From NCBI GenBank assembly GCA_045543655.1, contig JAZPXN010000027.1, positions 1 through 64,000 on the forward strand: a stretch of 64,000 nt of DNA. Reading direction: 5' to 3'. This stretch comes from RGIG995 sp045543655 (GTDB lineage: Bacteria > Bacillota > Clostridia > Oscillospirales > UBA644). The position numbers were made by a program, and so were the translations under genes. This document shows positions 1-9,722 of the stretch, piece after piece. The notes beneath the pieces were generated by a model, which saw only the letters and a program-made list of their open reading frames with translations, did not search any database and was not told the DNA's origin. Position 1 is the first letter of the stretch, and every line of letters begins with the position of its first letter.

Positions 1-1
1 A

Positions 2-265
2 AATCAAAATGTTTTAATTTCCAACGACTACAAAAACGTTACGGTCTCATGTTACAATGAAACAACTTGGAAAAACGATGTTTTATGCGCAGAAAATGTA
101 TTATTTTACTGTATTCTCAAACAGCTTTTTAACGGTTGTCCACCAGAAGAACTGGGCGTCAATTTTGACATTATTGACGGACCTACGGGGAAAACGGTAT
201 GCCATGTTTATTGGAGAGGAGAAAGTTACACATTTTACCCTAGCGAATTCTCATTTGTACAATAA
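2..265 (+). CDS. C-terminal part of an unrecognised gene entering from the left edge
   Basis: A reading frame open from the first base of the window runs 87 codons to TAA at 263-265, so the start lies outside. The translation is compositionally protein-like, with many Cys, Tyr and Trp residues (for example the stretches KNDVLCAENVLFYC and VCHVYWRGESYTFYPSEF), and is much more convincing than the overlapping ATG frame at 57-269. I do not recognise the family. It is followed after only 26 bases by a second, start-less frame, so this end of the window looks like the eroded edge of a gene or mobile segment. Confidence 0.5.
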   Translation, partial: NQNVLISNDYKNVTVSCYNETTWKNDVLCAENVLFYCILKQLFNGCPPEELGVNFDIIDGPTGKTVCHVYWRGESYTFYPSEFSFVQ

Positions 266-291
266 TTGATTTTTTGGGAAGGCCAGAGTAA

Positions 292-576
292 AATCTGGTC
301 TTCGTCTTTACTCTTATCATCAACAACCATGTAAGATACCCTGGCAATATCGAAAAAGCAAAACAACTGTTTGAGGAGTATTATCAATCGGCTGTAGATG
401 AGTATAATGACCGAATGAAAAACGGACACAAGCATTACCTCAAAAAAGGCGAACGAGTTGTTTTTACGGGACAGAATATTACTGCAGAAAAAGATGGCTA
501 TGTGACTTTATATGGGGCAAACCACGGGCATATAGATTATCTTGACGAATTAGCAGTTAGTCTTGGTTTAAGGTAA
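292..576 (+). pseudogene. Start-less reading frame, probable gene remnant
   Basis: A frame open for 94 codons to TAA at 574-576. It has no ATG, GTG or TTG with a ribosome binding site near its beginning; the only ATG is at 415, inside what looks like conserved protein. The readable part includes NIEKAKQLFEEYYQSAVDEY and, near the end, TLYGANHGHIDYLDELAV, which look like real coding sequence rather than chance. No family was recognised. It is most simply the 3' remnant of a gene whose 5' part was lost, possibly together with the truncated gene just upstream. Confidence 0.4.
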
Positions 577-810
577 AAACCATTCGGCACCATTCCACAG
601 ACGATTTTGCAACATTTTCTGCAACAAAAATTTTGAGAAATGGAATAATGGGTAGAAAAACGGGTTCAAAATTGCCATTTAGGATAATATTTAGAGCATA
701 AATAAGCCAAAGAAGAAACTTAAAAATGAGTGGGAATAATCCTACCCCCTGATTTCAAGGGATTATGCCATTCTCGCTTTGCTATTGACAGCAATATGAC
801 AGCAAAAATC

Positions 811-845
811 AAGATGCTCTGCTTTTTACGGCAGAGCATCTTTTC
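811..845. terminator. Intrinsic terminator hairpin
   Basis: A perfect 12-bp stem, 811-822 with 831-842, has an 8-base loop and T-rich sequence following on the + strand. It would end transcripts coming from the left-edge genes. Confidence 0.6.
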
Positions 846-858
846 ATTTTTCATCTCC

Positions 859-906
859 TCCGGGGTGTTGGATGCAAGATTGATCCGGGGTGTTGGATGC
901 AAGATT
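859..906. repeat. 23-bp tandem direct repeat, two copies
   Basis: The 23-mer beginning TCCGGGGTGTTGGATGCAAG occurs at 859-881 and again at 884-906, period 25. No third copy was noticed. Confidence 0.8.
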
Positions 907-1046
907 TATCTTTTGCCTAAATCCGGCTTCTGCGCAGCAGAGAAAAGGGAGGCGTATGCAGAAGTCTCCGGGATGTCACGTTTTACCGGAGAAGGAAAAG
1001 AAAGGTAAATATTTCCATATATTTATTCGGGAGAAGCGGGGCAATC

Positions 1047-1214
1047 TTATTCACAGGTTTCCCAGAGATAGGCGAACAGATTACGGATATCGTCGAGTTG
1101 ATAGCCCCGGACGGCGAGATGCTCCTTCCGTTCCCCGGGAATCTCAAAATTATAAAGCCCGTCGTAGCCGATTCTTCTTGTTTCGGAAATCACTTCGGCA
1201 AAATTTACCATCCC
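1047..1214 (-). pseudogene. 3' remnant of a sugar phosphate isomerase/epimerase-like gene
   Basis: The minus-strand frame ends in TAA at 1047-1049. Its ~55 codons match the C-terminal end typical of xylose-isomerase-like TIM-barrel sugar isomerases/epimerases: a 'V-x-F-x-x-V-x-x-x-x-x-x-G-Y-D-G' segment, then YNFEIPGER, then a final helix with R-x-L-F-A-Y-L. The homologous part starts about where a GC-rich hairpin (1211-1240) sits behind the upstream GH42-like gene, so the rest of the gene appears deleted. The remnant suggests the GH42-like enzyme once had a downstream isomerase partner. Inference rests on motif recognition only. Confidence 0.55.
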
Positions 1215-1261
1215 CCTGCTGCAAAGAGGCGGCAGGGGGATCAAAGAAGCGCAGAACCGGA

Positions 1262-3088
1262 TCAATCCGGAGCGGAAACGGAAAAGAGAGCGACGGCGTT
1301 TTCGTTGAGGTAAAAGGATACGGTGTCCGAGGTCTGCTCTGCAAGATCCGCGCCAAAAACGGGGCGAAGGGTCACAGGGCGAGGAAAGCGAACCGTCTTT
1401 TGACCGGCAACGGTGGAATGGAGAGCGAAATACCCGTTCCCGGCATAGACGACGTCGCGCTCCTGCGTATAAAGATGAATCCCGTTTTTCTCAAAAAATC
1501 CGCGGATCTCTTCCGTAGTCACATTATAGTGATCGGGGGTGACGGCAAGATACGGAATCTTCAGGGATTTACACAATTCCATAGCCTTCTTCCCCGCTTC
1601 GGAGGGCACGGGGAAGGGAAACACGGCGGCTTTGTATTTGCAAAGGACCTTCTCCGCATCACCCACGAGACAGGAATCGTAGGGCACGCCCGTATTCCCC
1701 ATTGCCGTACGGGTGGCGATAATTCCGCCGGCCTTATAATGTCCGGCCAACTGGGGAGAATTGCTGAAAAGATTGGCATAGCCTTCCTCGTCGGCAAAGA
1801 AGACCACTTCCGGATTCAGAGGAGACGGAGCTTTTTCCGCAGTTTCCGCATCGTAGATCCCCTTCATTTCCTTCAGGGCATCCATCAGCATCGGGTCGTG
1901 ATACCAGCCGCCCCACATATCAAACCACCAAATCGCAGACGATTTGGTCAGCTGATGGGCAAAGCTCTTCCGCAGAGCCTCCCGGGAAAGCTCCGGCGTG
2001 GGCGGACCCTCCCAGACGGATTTTCCGTTTTTGGTTACGTAAATATCCTCCGGATAACGGCCGGGACGGGCAGCCTGGATGCTGGTGGTCAGATAAGTGC
2101 GGATATCGCATTCGATGAAGGCCATTTTTCCGTGCAGACGCACCGAATCCACGGGGATCATATCCGCCCAATCGATGCCGAAGGCTCGGTTTCCGGTATA
2201 CGCGTTGGGAGAAGAGAAGAAATCCACGTTGGGAGAATCCAGCAGGGAACGAAGCCCGTGAGATCCGAACAGGACGGTGTGGTTCGCCTCGAAGGAATAC
2301 CCGTAAAAAGGCCCTACGACCTGAGAATATCCCGTTTCCCGCTTAATCACGCCGGCAAAGTGGTTGATGGATTCTGCCACGCCGAGATTGCAAAAGAGAG
2401 AATATCTGCGGGCGTTTTCATCGGTCTGTATTACTTCCCCGGAATATTGAAAGATCTCGGCAGAGGGAAGCCGTGCATCCTTTTCCCCATAGGTTTGCTC
2501 CACCCAACGGCGATAGTATTTTTCCGCCCCGGGACAAAGGCAGCCGTTCATATCGGGATGGAACCATTCCTGCGTCTGCCCGCCACAGATCTGCCAACCG
2601 CCGATGCGGGAGGAGTAATCTGCGGATTTGATATGATTGACCAGGCGCACCAGCAATTCGGAGCCGTCCTTACGGAACGCGTCGGAAAAGAGAATTTCCC
2701 GAAATCCGCCCTTATTGGTGGCAATCACCTCGTCGGGATGGGAGGCCGTCCACCATTTGGGCATACTGATATAGATCCGGGGGAAGATCACCGCATCGGG
2801 ACACTTTTTAAGGATCTTGGAAACCGCATCCTCAAATTCCGAGTAATCGGGATGCTCCGGATCCTCGAAGACCCCCACGTTGAAGGGAGTAAATCCGGTA
2901 CCAAAGCTGTTGATGGGAGACTCGGTAAAGGATGCGTTGACAAAGAAAATACGGTATCCCGCGTCGATAAAATCGTCGTATCGGCTCCGCTCTTCAAAAT
3001 AGGTGGTATAGGCCATTCCGGCCACGGGACGGTCGTCGATATACAGGACGGGGCGCCCGTTTTTTGATTCAATCCGGCTTTTTAACAT
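1262..3088 (-). CDS. Glycoside hydrolase, GH42/clan-A beta-galactosidase-like
   Basis: A 608-residue cytoplasmic protein (no signal peptide). The start at 3088 is preferred over the upstream ATG at 3148 because GGAGAGG lies about 10 bases before it. The N-terminal ~400 residues look like a TIM barrel of clan GH-A type, with an IGGWQICGG strand end and a later AFIECDIRTY segment that could supply acidic catalytic residues. The last ~200 residues (PEVVFFADEEGYANLF onward) resemble the trimerisation/Rossmann-like domain that follows the barrel in GH42 enzymes. It lies downstream of an AraC regulator on the same strand and back-to-back with a GH2 enzyme, which supports a galactoside-degrading role. 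The family assignment is by pattern only; a distant, unclassified glycosidase family is possible. Confidence 0.6.
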   Translation of the reverse strand: MLKSRIESKNGRPVLYIDDRPVAGMAYTTYFEERSRYDDFIDAGYRIFFVNASFTESPINSFGTGFTPFNVGVFEDPEHPDYSEFEDAVSKILKKCPDAVIFPRIYISMPKWWTASHPDEVIATNKGGFREILFSDAFRKDGSELLVRLVNHIKSADYSSRIGGWQICGGQTQEWFHPDMNGCLCPGAEKYYRRWVEQTYGEKDARLPSAEIFQYSGEVIQTDENARRYSLFCNLGVAESINHFAGVIKRETGYSQVVGPFYGYSFEANHTVLFGSHGLRSLLDSPNVDFFSSPNAYTGNRAFGIDWADMIPVDSVRLHGKMAFIECDIRTYLTTSIQAARPGRYPEDIYVTKNGKSVWEGPPTPELSREALRKSFAHQLTKSSAIWWFDMWGGWYHDPMLMDALKEMKGIYDAETAEKAPSPLNPEVVFFADEEGYANLFSNSPQLAGHYKAGGIIATRTAMGNTGVPYDSCLVGDAEKVLCKYKAAVFPFPVPSEAGKKAMELCKSLKIPYLAVTPDHYNVTTEEIRGFFEKNGIHLYTQERDVVYAGNGYFALHSTVAGQKTVRFPRPVTLRPVFGADLAEQTSDTVSFYLNENAVALFSVSAPD

Positions 3089-3166
3089 CGCAGTCGTTCC
3101 TCTCCAACGAATTTTTTTTATTATAACATTTTTCAGAGAAAAATGCAATCACTTTTCAGTTGTAAC

Positions 3167-3178
3167 CGCCCCTACGGA
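3167..3178. repeat. Short copy of an intergenic repeat core
   Basis: The 12-mer CGCCCCTACGGA occurs here and again at 21579-21590, where it forms one arm of a hairpin element. It looks like a fragment of the same dispersed intergenic repeat. Confidence 0.3.
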
Positions 3179-3278
3179 CGCATGATAAGCGATAAGACAA
3201 GGGCGCAAAGCAGTTTTTTATTTCAAACGATGGGAGCCGAGCCGCTCCATGCCGAAATTCGGTTCTCTTTTTTTCGCT

Positions 3279-4106
3279 TTACGATTCGGTTCGGTATTTT
3301 TTTCGGAATTCCAGAGGGGTCTGTCCCGTACGGCGACGGAAAAATTCCGTGAGATAAGCGGCGTCGCAAAAGCGCAGCTGTTCGGCGATCTGCTTGACCG
3401 AAAGATTGGTTTTCTTCAAAAGCGATTGAGCAATGGCAACCCTGCGATTGAGGATATATTCATGGGGCGTGATCCCGTAACGGCTTTTAAAGACCCGGAT
3501 CAGGTGCTGCTTGGTGACGTGAAAGACCCCGGAAAGCTCGTCGAGCGTGGTATATCCGTCGGAGAGATCGTCGATGTGCATCCGAACCAGCTCCGCAAGA
3601 GAGGGAGGTTCTTTTTCGGAAGATCGGCGCACCAGCTCCGCATGGATCTTCTGAACCAGATCCAGAAAGAGCCGGGGTCCCTCCCGATCGATGGTTTCAA
3701 CGTCGGTACTCTTATTGATCAATTTGCGAATGTTCAATATTTCGTCCTTCAGATCGAAATCGGGAATATGATTCACGTGAGAAAGGCCGTAAGCCCGCAG
3801 AATTTCCGGCACCACGGGGCCGGAAACCTGAACCCAAAGCTTGCTCCAGGGATCGTCGGGGTCTGCACGGTAATCGTGATAATTTCTGGCGTGAAGAATA
3901 AACACGTCTCCGGCCTTGACCCGGAAGGTCTTATCGTTTTCGGTCACGATGCCCTTCCCCCGCAAGACGTATTCAATGGAGCCGGGGCCCACGGGACGGT
4001 GAATATGCCCGATCTGAGTGACGTTGTAATCCGCAGGTCCGGTCTGATCGATGGCAAAAGGAGCGTTGGTGCGCCGAAACAGTTCTGAATAATCCTCGTA
4101 ATTCAT
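3279..4106 (-). CDS. AraC-family transcriptional regulator
   Basis: A 275-residue regulator. The ATG at 4106 is chosen over 4136 because GAGGGG sits just upstream of it. The N-terminal ~140 residues form a cupin-like sensor domain (GSIEYVLRGKG, KAGDVFILHARNYHDYRAD). Residues ~175-270 hold two helix-turn-helix motifs, the second with the family signature ending GQTPLEFRKKYR. It is transcribed divergently from the GH2 operon at 4257 and reads toward the GH42-like gene, so it probably activates one or both sets when the sugar ligand is present. The sensor ligand is unknown. Confidence 0.9.
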   Translation of the reverse strand: MNYEDYSELFRRTNAPFAIDQTGPADYNVTQIGHIHRPVGPGSIEYVLRGKGIVTENDKTFRVKAGDVFILHARNYHDYRADPDDPWSKLWVQVSGPVVPEILRAYGLSHVNHIPDFDLKDEILNIRKLINKSTDVETIDREGPRLFLDLVQKIHAELVRRSSEKEPPSLAELVRMHIDDLSDGYTTLDELSGVFHVTKQHLIRVFKSRYGITPHEYILNRRVAIAQSLLKKTNLSVKQIAEQLRFCDAAYLTEFFRRRTGQTPLEFRKKYRTES

Positions 4107-4157
4107 TTTTCCCCTCGCAAATGTTAATATTTTCATGTTTTTGGTTTATATTTTCGC

Positions 4158-4186
4158 TTTACAACTTGATTATAGCATGGTATAAT
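4158..4186 (+). promoter_or_regulatory. Promoter of the GH2 operon
   Basis: TTTACA at 4158-4163 and TATAAT at 4181-4186 are separated by 17 bp, 70 bases before the GH2 start. The intergenic region with the divergent AraC gene (start 4106) is the likely site of AraC binding. Confidence 0.7.
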
Positions 4187-4256
4187 TAAAATGTCAAGTA
4201 GAATTTTTTCAAACTACGCGATAAAACGAGAAAATATTTTAAAGGAGCGTAAAGCG

Positions 4257-7200
4257 ATGCGTAAAAAATATTGGCTTTGTGCGGCGATGTTTTTAAGTAT
4301 TGCCCTACTGGGAAGCGGACTGTTACCGCATTTGTCCCAAATGATTACAAAAGGCGCAGAGGTAATTACGATGAAACAGAACACGCAAAGCGATTTCACT
4401 TACGCGGAATCCTTCAAAAATTACGACGAGACCGACGTTCGCTACCGGGCGCAGATCGACTTGAATTGGAAGTTTCTGCAAAACGACACCGTCGACGCTT
4501 CCGCGAAGGATTTCGACGATTCCTCCTGGCGGCTTCTCAACCTGCCCCACGATTGGTCCATCGAGGGCGAATACAACCAGTCCAACCCCTGCGGCGGCTC
4601 CGGCGGATTTTTGCCCACCGGCATCGGCTGGTACCGAAAGACCTTAACCATTCCCGAGGAATGGCGAGACGGCAGGAAGGTATCCATTGCCTTTGACGGC
4701 GTTTTCACCAACAGCACCGTCTACGTGGACGGAGTGAAGGTTGGCGGGAAGGAATACGGATGGATCTCCTTCTCCTGTGATATCACCGAGCAGATTCAGG
4801 GGAAAGAGTCTGTAACCGTTGCCGTGAAGGTGGACAACTCGGTTCAGCCCGCAGCCCGTTGGTATACCGGCTCCGGAATTTACAGCCACGTATGGATCGT
4901 CTCCACCGAAGATATTCACGTCGCTGAAAACGGCACTTACGTCGTCACCCCCGGCGATGCCAACGGCGTTCCTACCGGCGATATGAACCTGGAAACGCTG
5001 GTGAAGAACAACGGCGCCGCAGACAAGGATATTTCCGTCCGTACTACCGTTTACCGGAAATCCGACAACGCACGGGTGGCCCAGGTGACGAGCCCCACCG
5101 TGACCGTCCCTGCAGGCGGAGATTTCACCGTCACCCATACGGCGAAGGTGGAAAATCCCCTGCTCTGGAGCAACGAATCTCCCAACCTATATTATTACGA
5201 GACCGAAATCCTTTCCGGCTCCGTCGTGGTGGACGATTATATCACCGAATTCGGCTTCCGTGCCGTTACTTACGACGTGAACGGGCTTTATCTTAACGGG
5301 AAAAATATCGAACTGAAGGGCGTTGCCAATCACTGGGCATTGGGCGCAATCGGTGCCGCGCAACCCACAAACATCATCCGATACAAAATCCAGATGATGC
5401 TGGACATGGGTGTCAACTGCATCCGTACCGCACACAACGCCTGCCCGCCCGAATTCTATCAGCTCTGCAATGAAATGGGCATGATGGTTCTGGACGAATT
5501 CTCCGAAGGGGAACGGGGCAAAACCGCCGGCGACTACGGCACCCGCTGGTTCAAGACCTATTGGGAGCGCGACTTTGAATATTGGGTGCGCCGGGACCGC
5601 AACCATCCCTGCGTGGTGGTCTGGTCCATCGGCAACGAAACCGGCAGCGACACCGATAACACCGGCATCAGCAATATGATCCATCAGTTCGACACCACCC
5701 GTCCCACCACCGGCAGCGCCATTCATTACGGCGTTGATATTCCCGGGGCCAACGGACAGAGTGAACCGGCGTCCTTCAAGCAACCCGTTTCCACCCTTCC
5801 CCTGATCGCAACCGAAGCACCTCACACCCACGCGGTGCGGGGCGTCTACCGGACGCAAACCTGGTTCCGGGGCAGATTCTCCGAAACGGGATCGGGCAAT
5901 ACCATTCCAAACCTGACCGATTCCGAAATCTTCAAGTACGATTGGTCCTCCACCGCGGCCGGCGCACGGATCTGGCCCTCGGATTTTGATAACGCAACCA
6001 GCCAGGTTTCGGTTCGGGAACACTGGACCAGAACGAGAGATGAAGACTGGCGCATCGGCGAATTCCGCTGGACCGGCTTCGACTATCTGGGCGAAGCAAA
6101 CTACGTCCTCGGCGGCTGGCCCTACCGGATGTTCCACAGCGGCGCCGTGGATACGGCCCTCTTTGAAAAAGAAATGTTCTACCTCTATCAAAGCATGTGG
6201 CTGGACGAACCCGTACTCCGCATTCTCCCGACCTGGACTCACCCAACCCTGGAGGATGGCACGGAGATTCCCGTTTGGGTTTATTCCAATTGCGAAAAAG
6301 TAGAGCTTTTCCTGAACGGCACCTCACTCGGCCTGATCAATCGAGGCCCCGTAGACGAGAGAGAATGGGATTCCATCCAGTTTGACTGGCTCGTTCCCTA
6401 CGCCGAAGGAACGATTACTGCCGTGGGATACGATGCAAACGGGAACGAAGTGCTGAGAGATTCCTATACCACGGCCTCTTCTCCCGCAGCCATCACCCTG
6501 GAAAACACCACCGGAGAAGAAATGCCCACCGATCCTTCCTGGGTCGGACAGGTCACGATAACCACCGTGGATAAAGACGGTAATTTCTATCCCTACGGTG
6601 AAAACAGAGCGTATTATTACGTTTCCGGTCCCGCCTATATCAAGGCCGCCGACAACGGATCTCCCACCGATACCGAAAGCCACGTAAACTACAACCGCAA
6701 CGCTTTCATGGGGCTGAACAAGGTCTTCGTCTCCCCCACGCAGGACGAGGGTGACATCCTCTTCACCGCCGCCTCCATTCTGGGCGAAAAGAGACAGCTG
6801 ACCTCCGAATTGGTCTATATCGACGTAGAGCAGATTGCTCTGCGGGGCAATCCCACCAAGGACGCCTTCGAAATTTATTACACCCTCGACGGAACCGTCC
6901 CCACCAAAGCTTCCGAAAAATACACGGGGGCCTTTGAAGTAGAACTGGGCACCACCGTCAAAGCCGCCGTTTATGCGGCAGGCAGTGACGTAGCGATGTT
7001 CGTCATGGAAGAAGCCTTCGGGGAAAACGAAGGAATGTACTGGGCGGGCACCGGCTCCAGCGAAACGGCAGAGAACGTTTATCCCGTGTCCGACGCCGTC
7101 ATTACCGGGGAAACCATTCAGAAGGTTCCCTACGGCTACGAAGACGTTTACGTAGACTTTTCCGGAAACCCCGGTACGGTGGAATACACCGTCAACGCCC

Positions 7201-9692
7201 CCAAGGCAGGGACTTATCACGTTGCCGTCTGCTACAATAACGGCTCCGGAACCACCGGAAATGCGAAAACACTCAAGGTACTGGTCAACGACGTTTCCAT
7301 CGGGAATCATTCCTTCTTCTACAACGGCGCATGGGGGAATTTCTGGTCCTATCATATCCTGAACGTGACGCTGAAGGAAGGGGAAAACAAGATTAAATTC
7401 GACTCCCAAACCACCGTTGGCCCGAACCTGAAGGAGCTGATGGTCTGGCCTGCCGACGAGGTTTATTCCGCCGACGAAGCAATGCTGACCGGCGACGACT
7501 CCTGCGACGCCTACGAATCCTCCTTCAACGACGTTGCGGCCGACGTACACTCCGGCGGCACGGTCACCTGGACCGTCACCGATAAACCGTCCGGTCTTTA
7601 CAACCTCTTCTTCTGGTACTCTACCCCCAACAGCGGTCTGCGGGAAGTCAAAGGTGCGGTCAACGGCACCGTAGCGGCCATCTGGTCCGGTCAGAAGGTC
7701 TCCCCAGACTACGGCTCCACCTGGGGTTACTGCAAGACCGAGGTCTCCCTTACTCCCGGAACGAACGTGCTGACCGTTACCGCTCCTACGGGCGGAACCC
7801 TGATCGGCGCCATGATCCTGGAGCCCGTGAAGGAATTCACCGAAAATTCCTACGTCGTTGACGCTTCCTGCGTGGAAAATATCCGCCTTGGCGCTTCTGC
7901 CACCGCGCCGATCGCCGTAGGGAAAGACGTAGTTTCTCAGGATACCGTTTGGGACGTAGTCACCAACAGCGACGGCCTTCTCTGGATCGTCAACCGGGCC
8001 AACGGAAAACTGCTGGTCTCCGACGGAGAATCCCTTACCCTCGCCGACGGTGAGACCGACGGCAACGCCCAATGGCAACGCACCGGGGAAGCCGAGCATT
8101 ACGATTATATCGTCCACACGGCGTCCGAGAAAGTCCTTGCGGTGGATGCCGGCGGCAATCTGATCCTCGACGACAAAGACAATTACGAAGACAGCAATAT
8201 GCTCACCAACCGGGCCTTCTGGTATTTCCACACACCCTCTCAGATTGATTTCGACTTTGCGGAAAATACCCCCACCAAGAAGACCGTGGACAGCAAGCCC
8301 TTCTACGTCTCCGCTTCCGGCGGCACGGGAACGGTGACCTACTCTCTGATTTCCGGCCCCGCAACGGTAGATGAAAACACCGGTCTCGTTGCCCTGACCG
8401 GACAGACCGGCACCGTGGTTCTGAAGGCGACGCTGACCAACGGCAACGAGGTCTTCTCGGTCACCCACTCCATCCTCGTGAAAGAATCGGACATCGCCAG
8501 AACCTCCGGAATTACGGTACTGCCCGAAGAAGGGACCCCCTCGGAAGAACCCGTCGCAGGGGCAAGCAATCCCTTTGCAATGAAGACCACGCAGGGCGTA
8601 ACCTACTGGAACTTCGGCAACGGCGGAAACGGAAGAAGCGTGAGCTTCACCGTCAATGCCCCGGCAGCAGGAGAATATTACCTTGCGATCCGATACAACA
8701 TCGGAAGCAATACCACCCGTTACCTCAACGTAACCGTCAACGGAGCCCTTGCGGAAACCGTTACCTTCTCCCGGAACAGTAATTCCTGGGGCGACAGCAC
8801 CACCGCAACCAATATTATCTGGAGTTACCATATCATCCGCGTTGCGCTGAAGGCCGGTGATAACGCGGTAACGCTCGGCATGAACGGTACGGCCGGCGCG
8901 CCCATGTTCTCCGATCTCCGCTTCTGGCCGATCGGCGAATGGCACACCGCCATCGACTCCCCCGTGCTTTCTGCCGGCGTGAAGCAGATTTCTTCCGCCT
9001 CCGGGTTTGACGACTTAGCCTACGACGTGGGACAGAACGGCTCTCTTACTTGGACGCTGAACGTCCCCGTGGGCGGCACCTATAAGATCACCGCAGCATA
9101 CTCCACCTCCGTTTCCGACGCAGAGCGTCCCATCAACTTCCTCGTCAACGGCAGCGTAGTCGACACCCTGACCCGGGTTGCTACCGGCACCAGTTACGGC
9201 AACGCATGGGGTCTTCTGACCACGAAGGAAATCACCCTTGCGGAGGGAGAAACGACCTTGGCTCTTCAGTGCGCCGGCGGATCTTATCTGGGAGGCCTGC
9301 GGCTGGAGCTGGTCAAAGCAAATGAGATCAATTTCGATCTGACCTGGTCCGATATGTCCTTCACCTACGAAAAAGAATCCTGGAATCCCGATACCCACAC
9401 CTACGAAGGCGGCGGCTGGGTTCACAAGACCGGAAACGGCGTCACCGACGCCACGGTGAAGATCGCCAACGTAGGCGTGAAGGATCTGAAGATCTCCCTG
9501 AATTACGGGAAGAAGGCCGGATATACCGACTATAACGTCAATATCCTCACCAACGGCACTGCGGCACCCGCCGTATCCGAGGTTGTCCCCGGCCAGGTTC
9601 TGACCTACGAGATCGAACTGGACGCCCCCGTCCCCACCAAGGAGATGGAGAACGTCTCGGTCGGTTCCCTTTGTTTGTCCATCGCATCATAA
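4257..9692 (+). CDS. Very large secreted multi-domain GH2 beta-galactosidase-like enzyme
   Basis: An 1811-residue protein. The start at 4257 follows AAAGGAG, and residues 1-25 form a signal peptide. Order of domains (approximate residues): GH2 sugar-binding domain 60-210; Ig-like 215-335; TIM barrel 340-655 with the SIGNE motif (acid/base Glu461) and a later ATEAPHTH strand (candidate nucleophile Glu520); Ig/DUF4982-like 665-860; chitobiase-C-like 868-921; two CBM6/35-like modules 936-1192; a ricin/beta-trefoil-like stretch ~1202-1325; an Ig-like domain; two more CBM-like modules ~1418-1688; and a C-terminal ~120-residue domain shared with the next secreted proteins. It probably cleaves galactosides on complex host or plant glycans outside the cell. 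The C-terminal ~400 residues are duplicated in the following gene. Confidence 0.9.
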   Translation: MRKKYWLCAAMFLSIALLGSGLLPHLSQMITKGAEVITMKQNTQSDFTYAESFKNYDETDVRYRAQIDLNWKFLQNDTVDASAKDFDDSSWRLLNLPHDWSIEGEYNQSNPCGGSGGFLPTGIGWYRKTLTIPEEWRDGRKVSIAFDGVFTNSTVYVDGVKVGGKEYGWISFSCDITEQIQGKESVTVAVKVDNSVQPAARWYTGSGIYSHVWIVSTEDIHVAENGTYVVTPGDANGVPTGDMNLETLVKNNGAADKDISVRTTVYRKSDNARVAQVTSPTVTVPAGGDFTVTHTAKVENPLLWSNESPNLYYYETEILSGSVVVDDYITEFGFRAVTYDVNGLYLNGKNIELKGVANHWALGAIGAAQPTNIIRYKIQMMLDMGVNCIRTAHNACPPEFYQLCNEMGMMVLDEFSEGERGKTAGDYGTRWFKTYWERDFEYWVRRDRNHPCVVVWSIGNETGSDTDNTGISNMIHQFDTTRPTTGSAIHYGVDIPGANGQSEPASFKQPVSTLPLIATEAPHTHAVRGVYRTQTWFRGRFSETGSGNTIPNLTDSEIFKYDWSSTAAGARIWPSDFDNATSQVSVREHWTRTRDEDWRIGEFRWTGFDYLGEANYVLGGWPYRMFHSGAVDTALFEKEMFYLYQSMWLDEPVLRILPTWTHPTLEDGTEIPVWVYSNCEKVELFLNGTSLGLINRGPVDEREWDSIQFDWLVPYAEGTITAVGYDANGNEVLRDSYTTASSPAAITLENTTGEEMPTDPSWVGQVTITTVDKDGNFYPYGENRAYYYVSGPAYIKAADNGSPTDTESHVNYNRNAFMGLNKVFVSPTQDEGDILFTAASILGEKRQLTSELVYIDVEQIALRGNPTKDAFEIYYTLDGTVPTKASEKYTGAFEVELGTTVKAAVYAAGSDVAMFVMEEAFGENEGMYWAGTGSSETAENVYPVSDAVITGETIQKVPYGYEDVYVDFSGNPGTVEYTVNAPKAGTYHVAVCYNNGSGTTGNAKTLKVLVNDVSIGNHSFFYNGAWGNFWSYHILNVTLKEGENKIKFDSQTTVGPNLKELMVWPADEVYSADEAMLTGDDSCDAYESSFNDVAADVHSGGTVTWTVTDKPSGLYNLFFWYSTPNSGLREVKGAVNGTVAAIWSGQKVSPDYGSTWGYCKTEVSLTPGTNVLTVTAPTGGTLIGAMILEPVKEFTENSYVVDASCVENIRLGASATAPIAVGKDVVSQDTVWDVVTNSDGLLWIVNRANGKLLVSDGESLTLADGETDGNAQWQRTGEAEHYDYIVHTASEKVLAVDAGGNLILDDKDNYEDSNMLTNRAFWYFHTPSQIDFDFAENTPTKKTVDSKPFYVSASGGTGTVTYSLISGPATVDENTGLVALTGQTGTVVLKATLTNGNEVFSVTHSILVKESDIARTSGITVLPEEGTPSEEPVAGASNPFAMKTTQGVTYWNFGNGGNGRSVSFTVNAPAAGEYYLAIRYNIGSNTTRYLNVTVNGALAETVTFSRNSNSWGDSTTATNIIWSYHIIRVALKAGDNAVTLGMNGTAGAPMFSDLRFWPIGEWHTAIDSPVLSAGVKQISSASGFDDLAYDVGQNGSLTWTLNVPVGGTYKITAAYSTSVSDAERPINFLVNGSVVDTLTRVATGTSYGNAWGLLTTKEITLAEGETTLALQCAGGSYLGGLRLELVKANEINFDLTWSDMSFTYEKESWNPDTHTYEGGGWVHKTGNGVTDATVKIANVGVKDLKISLNYGKKAGYTDYNVNILTNGTAAPAVSEVVPGQVLTYEIELDAPVPTKEMENVSVGSLCLSIAS

Positions 9693-9722
9693 ATATATAT
9701 CATAAAAAGGAGTGTATTCAAA

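Larger units (their letters stand above)
577..1046. other. Gene-poor stretch
   Basis: Nothing convincingly coding. It contains a terminator-like hairpin at 811-845 and a 23-bp perfect tandem direct repeat at 859-906. The region separates the debris at the left edge from the sugar-isomerase remnant. I see no tRNA, and no attachment site could be supported. Confidence 0.5.

Noticed and set aside
57..269. Small ATG-initiated gene at the left edge
   Set aside because: The overlapping frame open from base 2 has much better protein character; the ATG frame lacks an SD.
577..900. tRNA or integrase attachment site near the left edge
   Set aside because: No cloverleaf could be drawn and no integrase gene or matching direct repeat was seen.
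890..3067. Long + strand reading frame of 725 codons
   Set aside because: It is the antisense shadow of the GH42-like gene; its product is Arg/Gly-rich without any recognisable motif, and there is no SD.
6324..8945. Minus-strand frame of 873 codons opposite the GH2 gene
   Set aside because: A shadow caused by GC-rich codon use of the GH2 gene; glycine/valine-rich low-quality protein with no SD.
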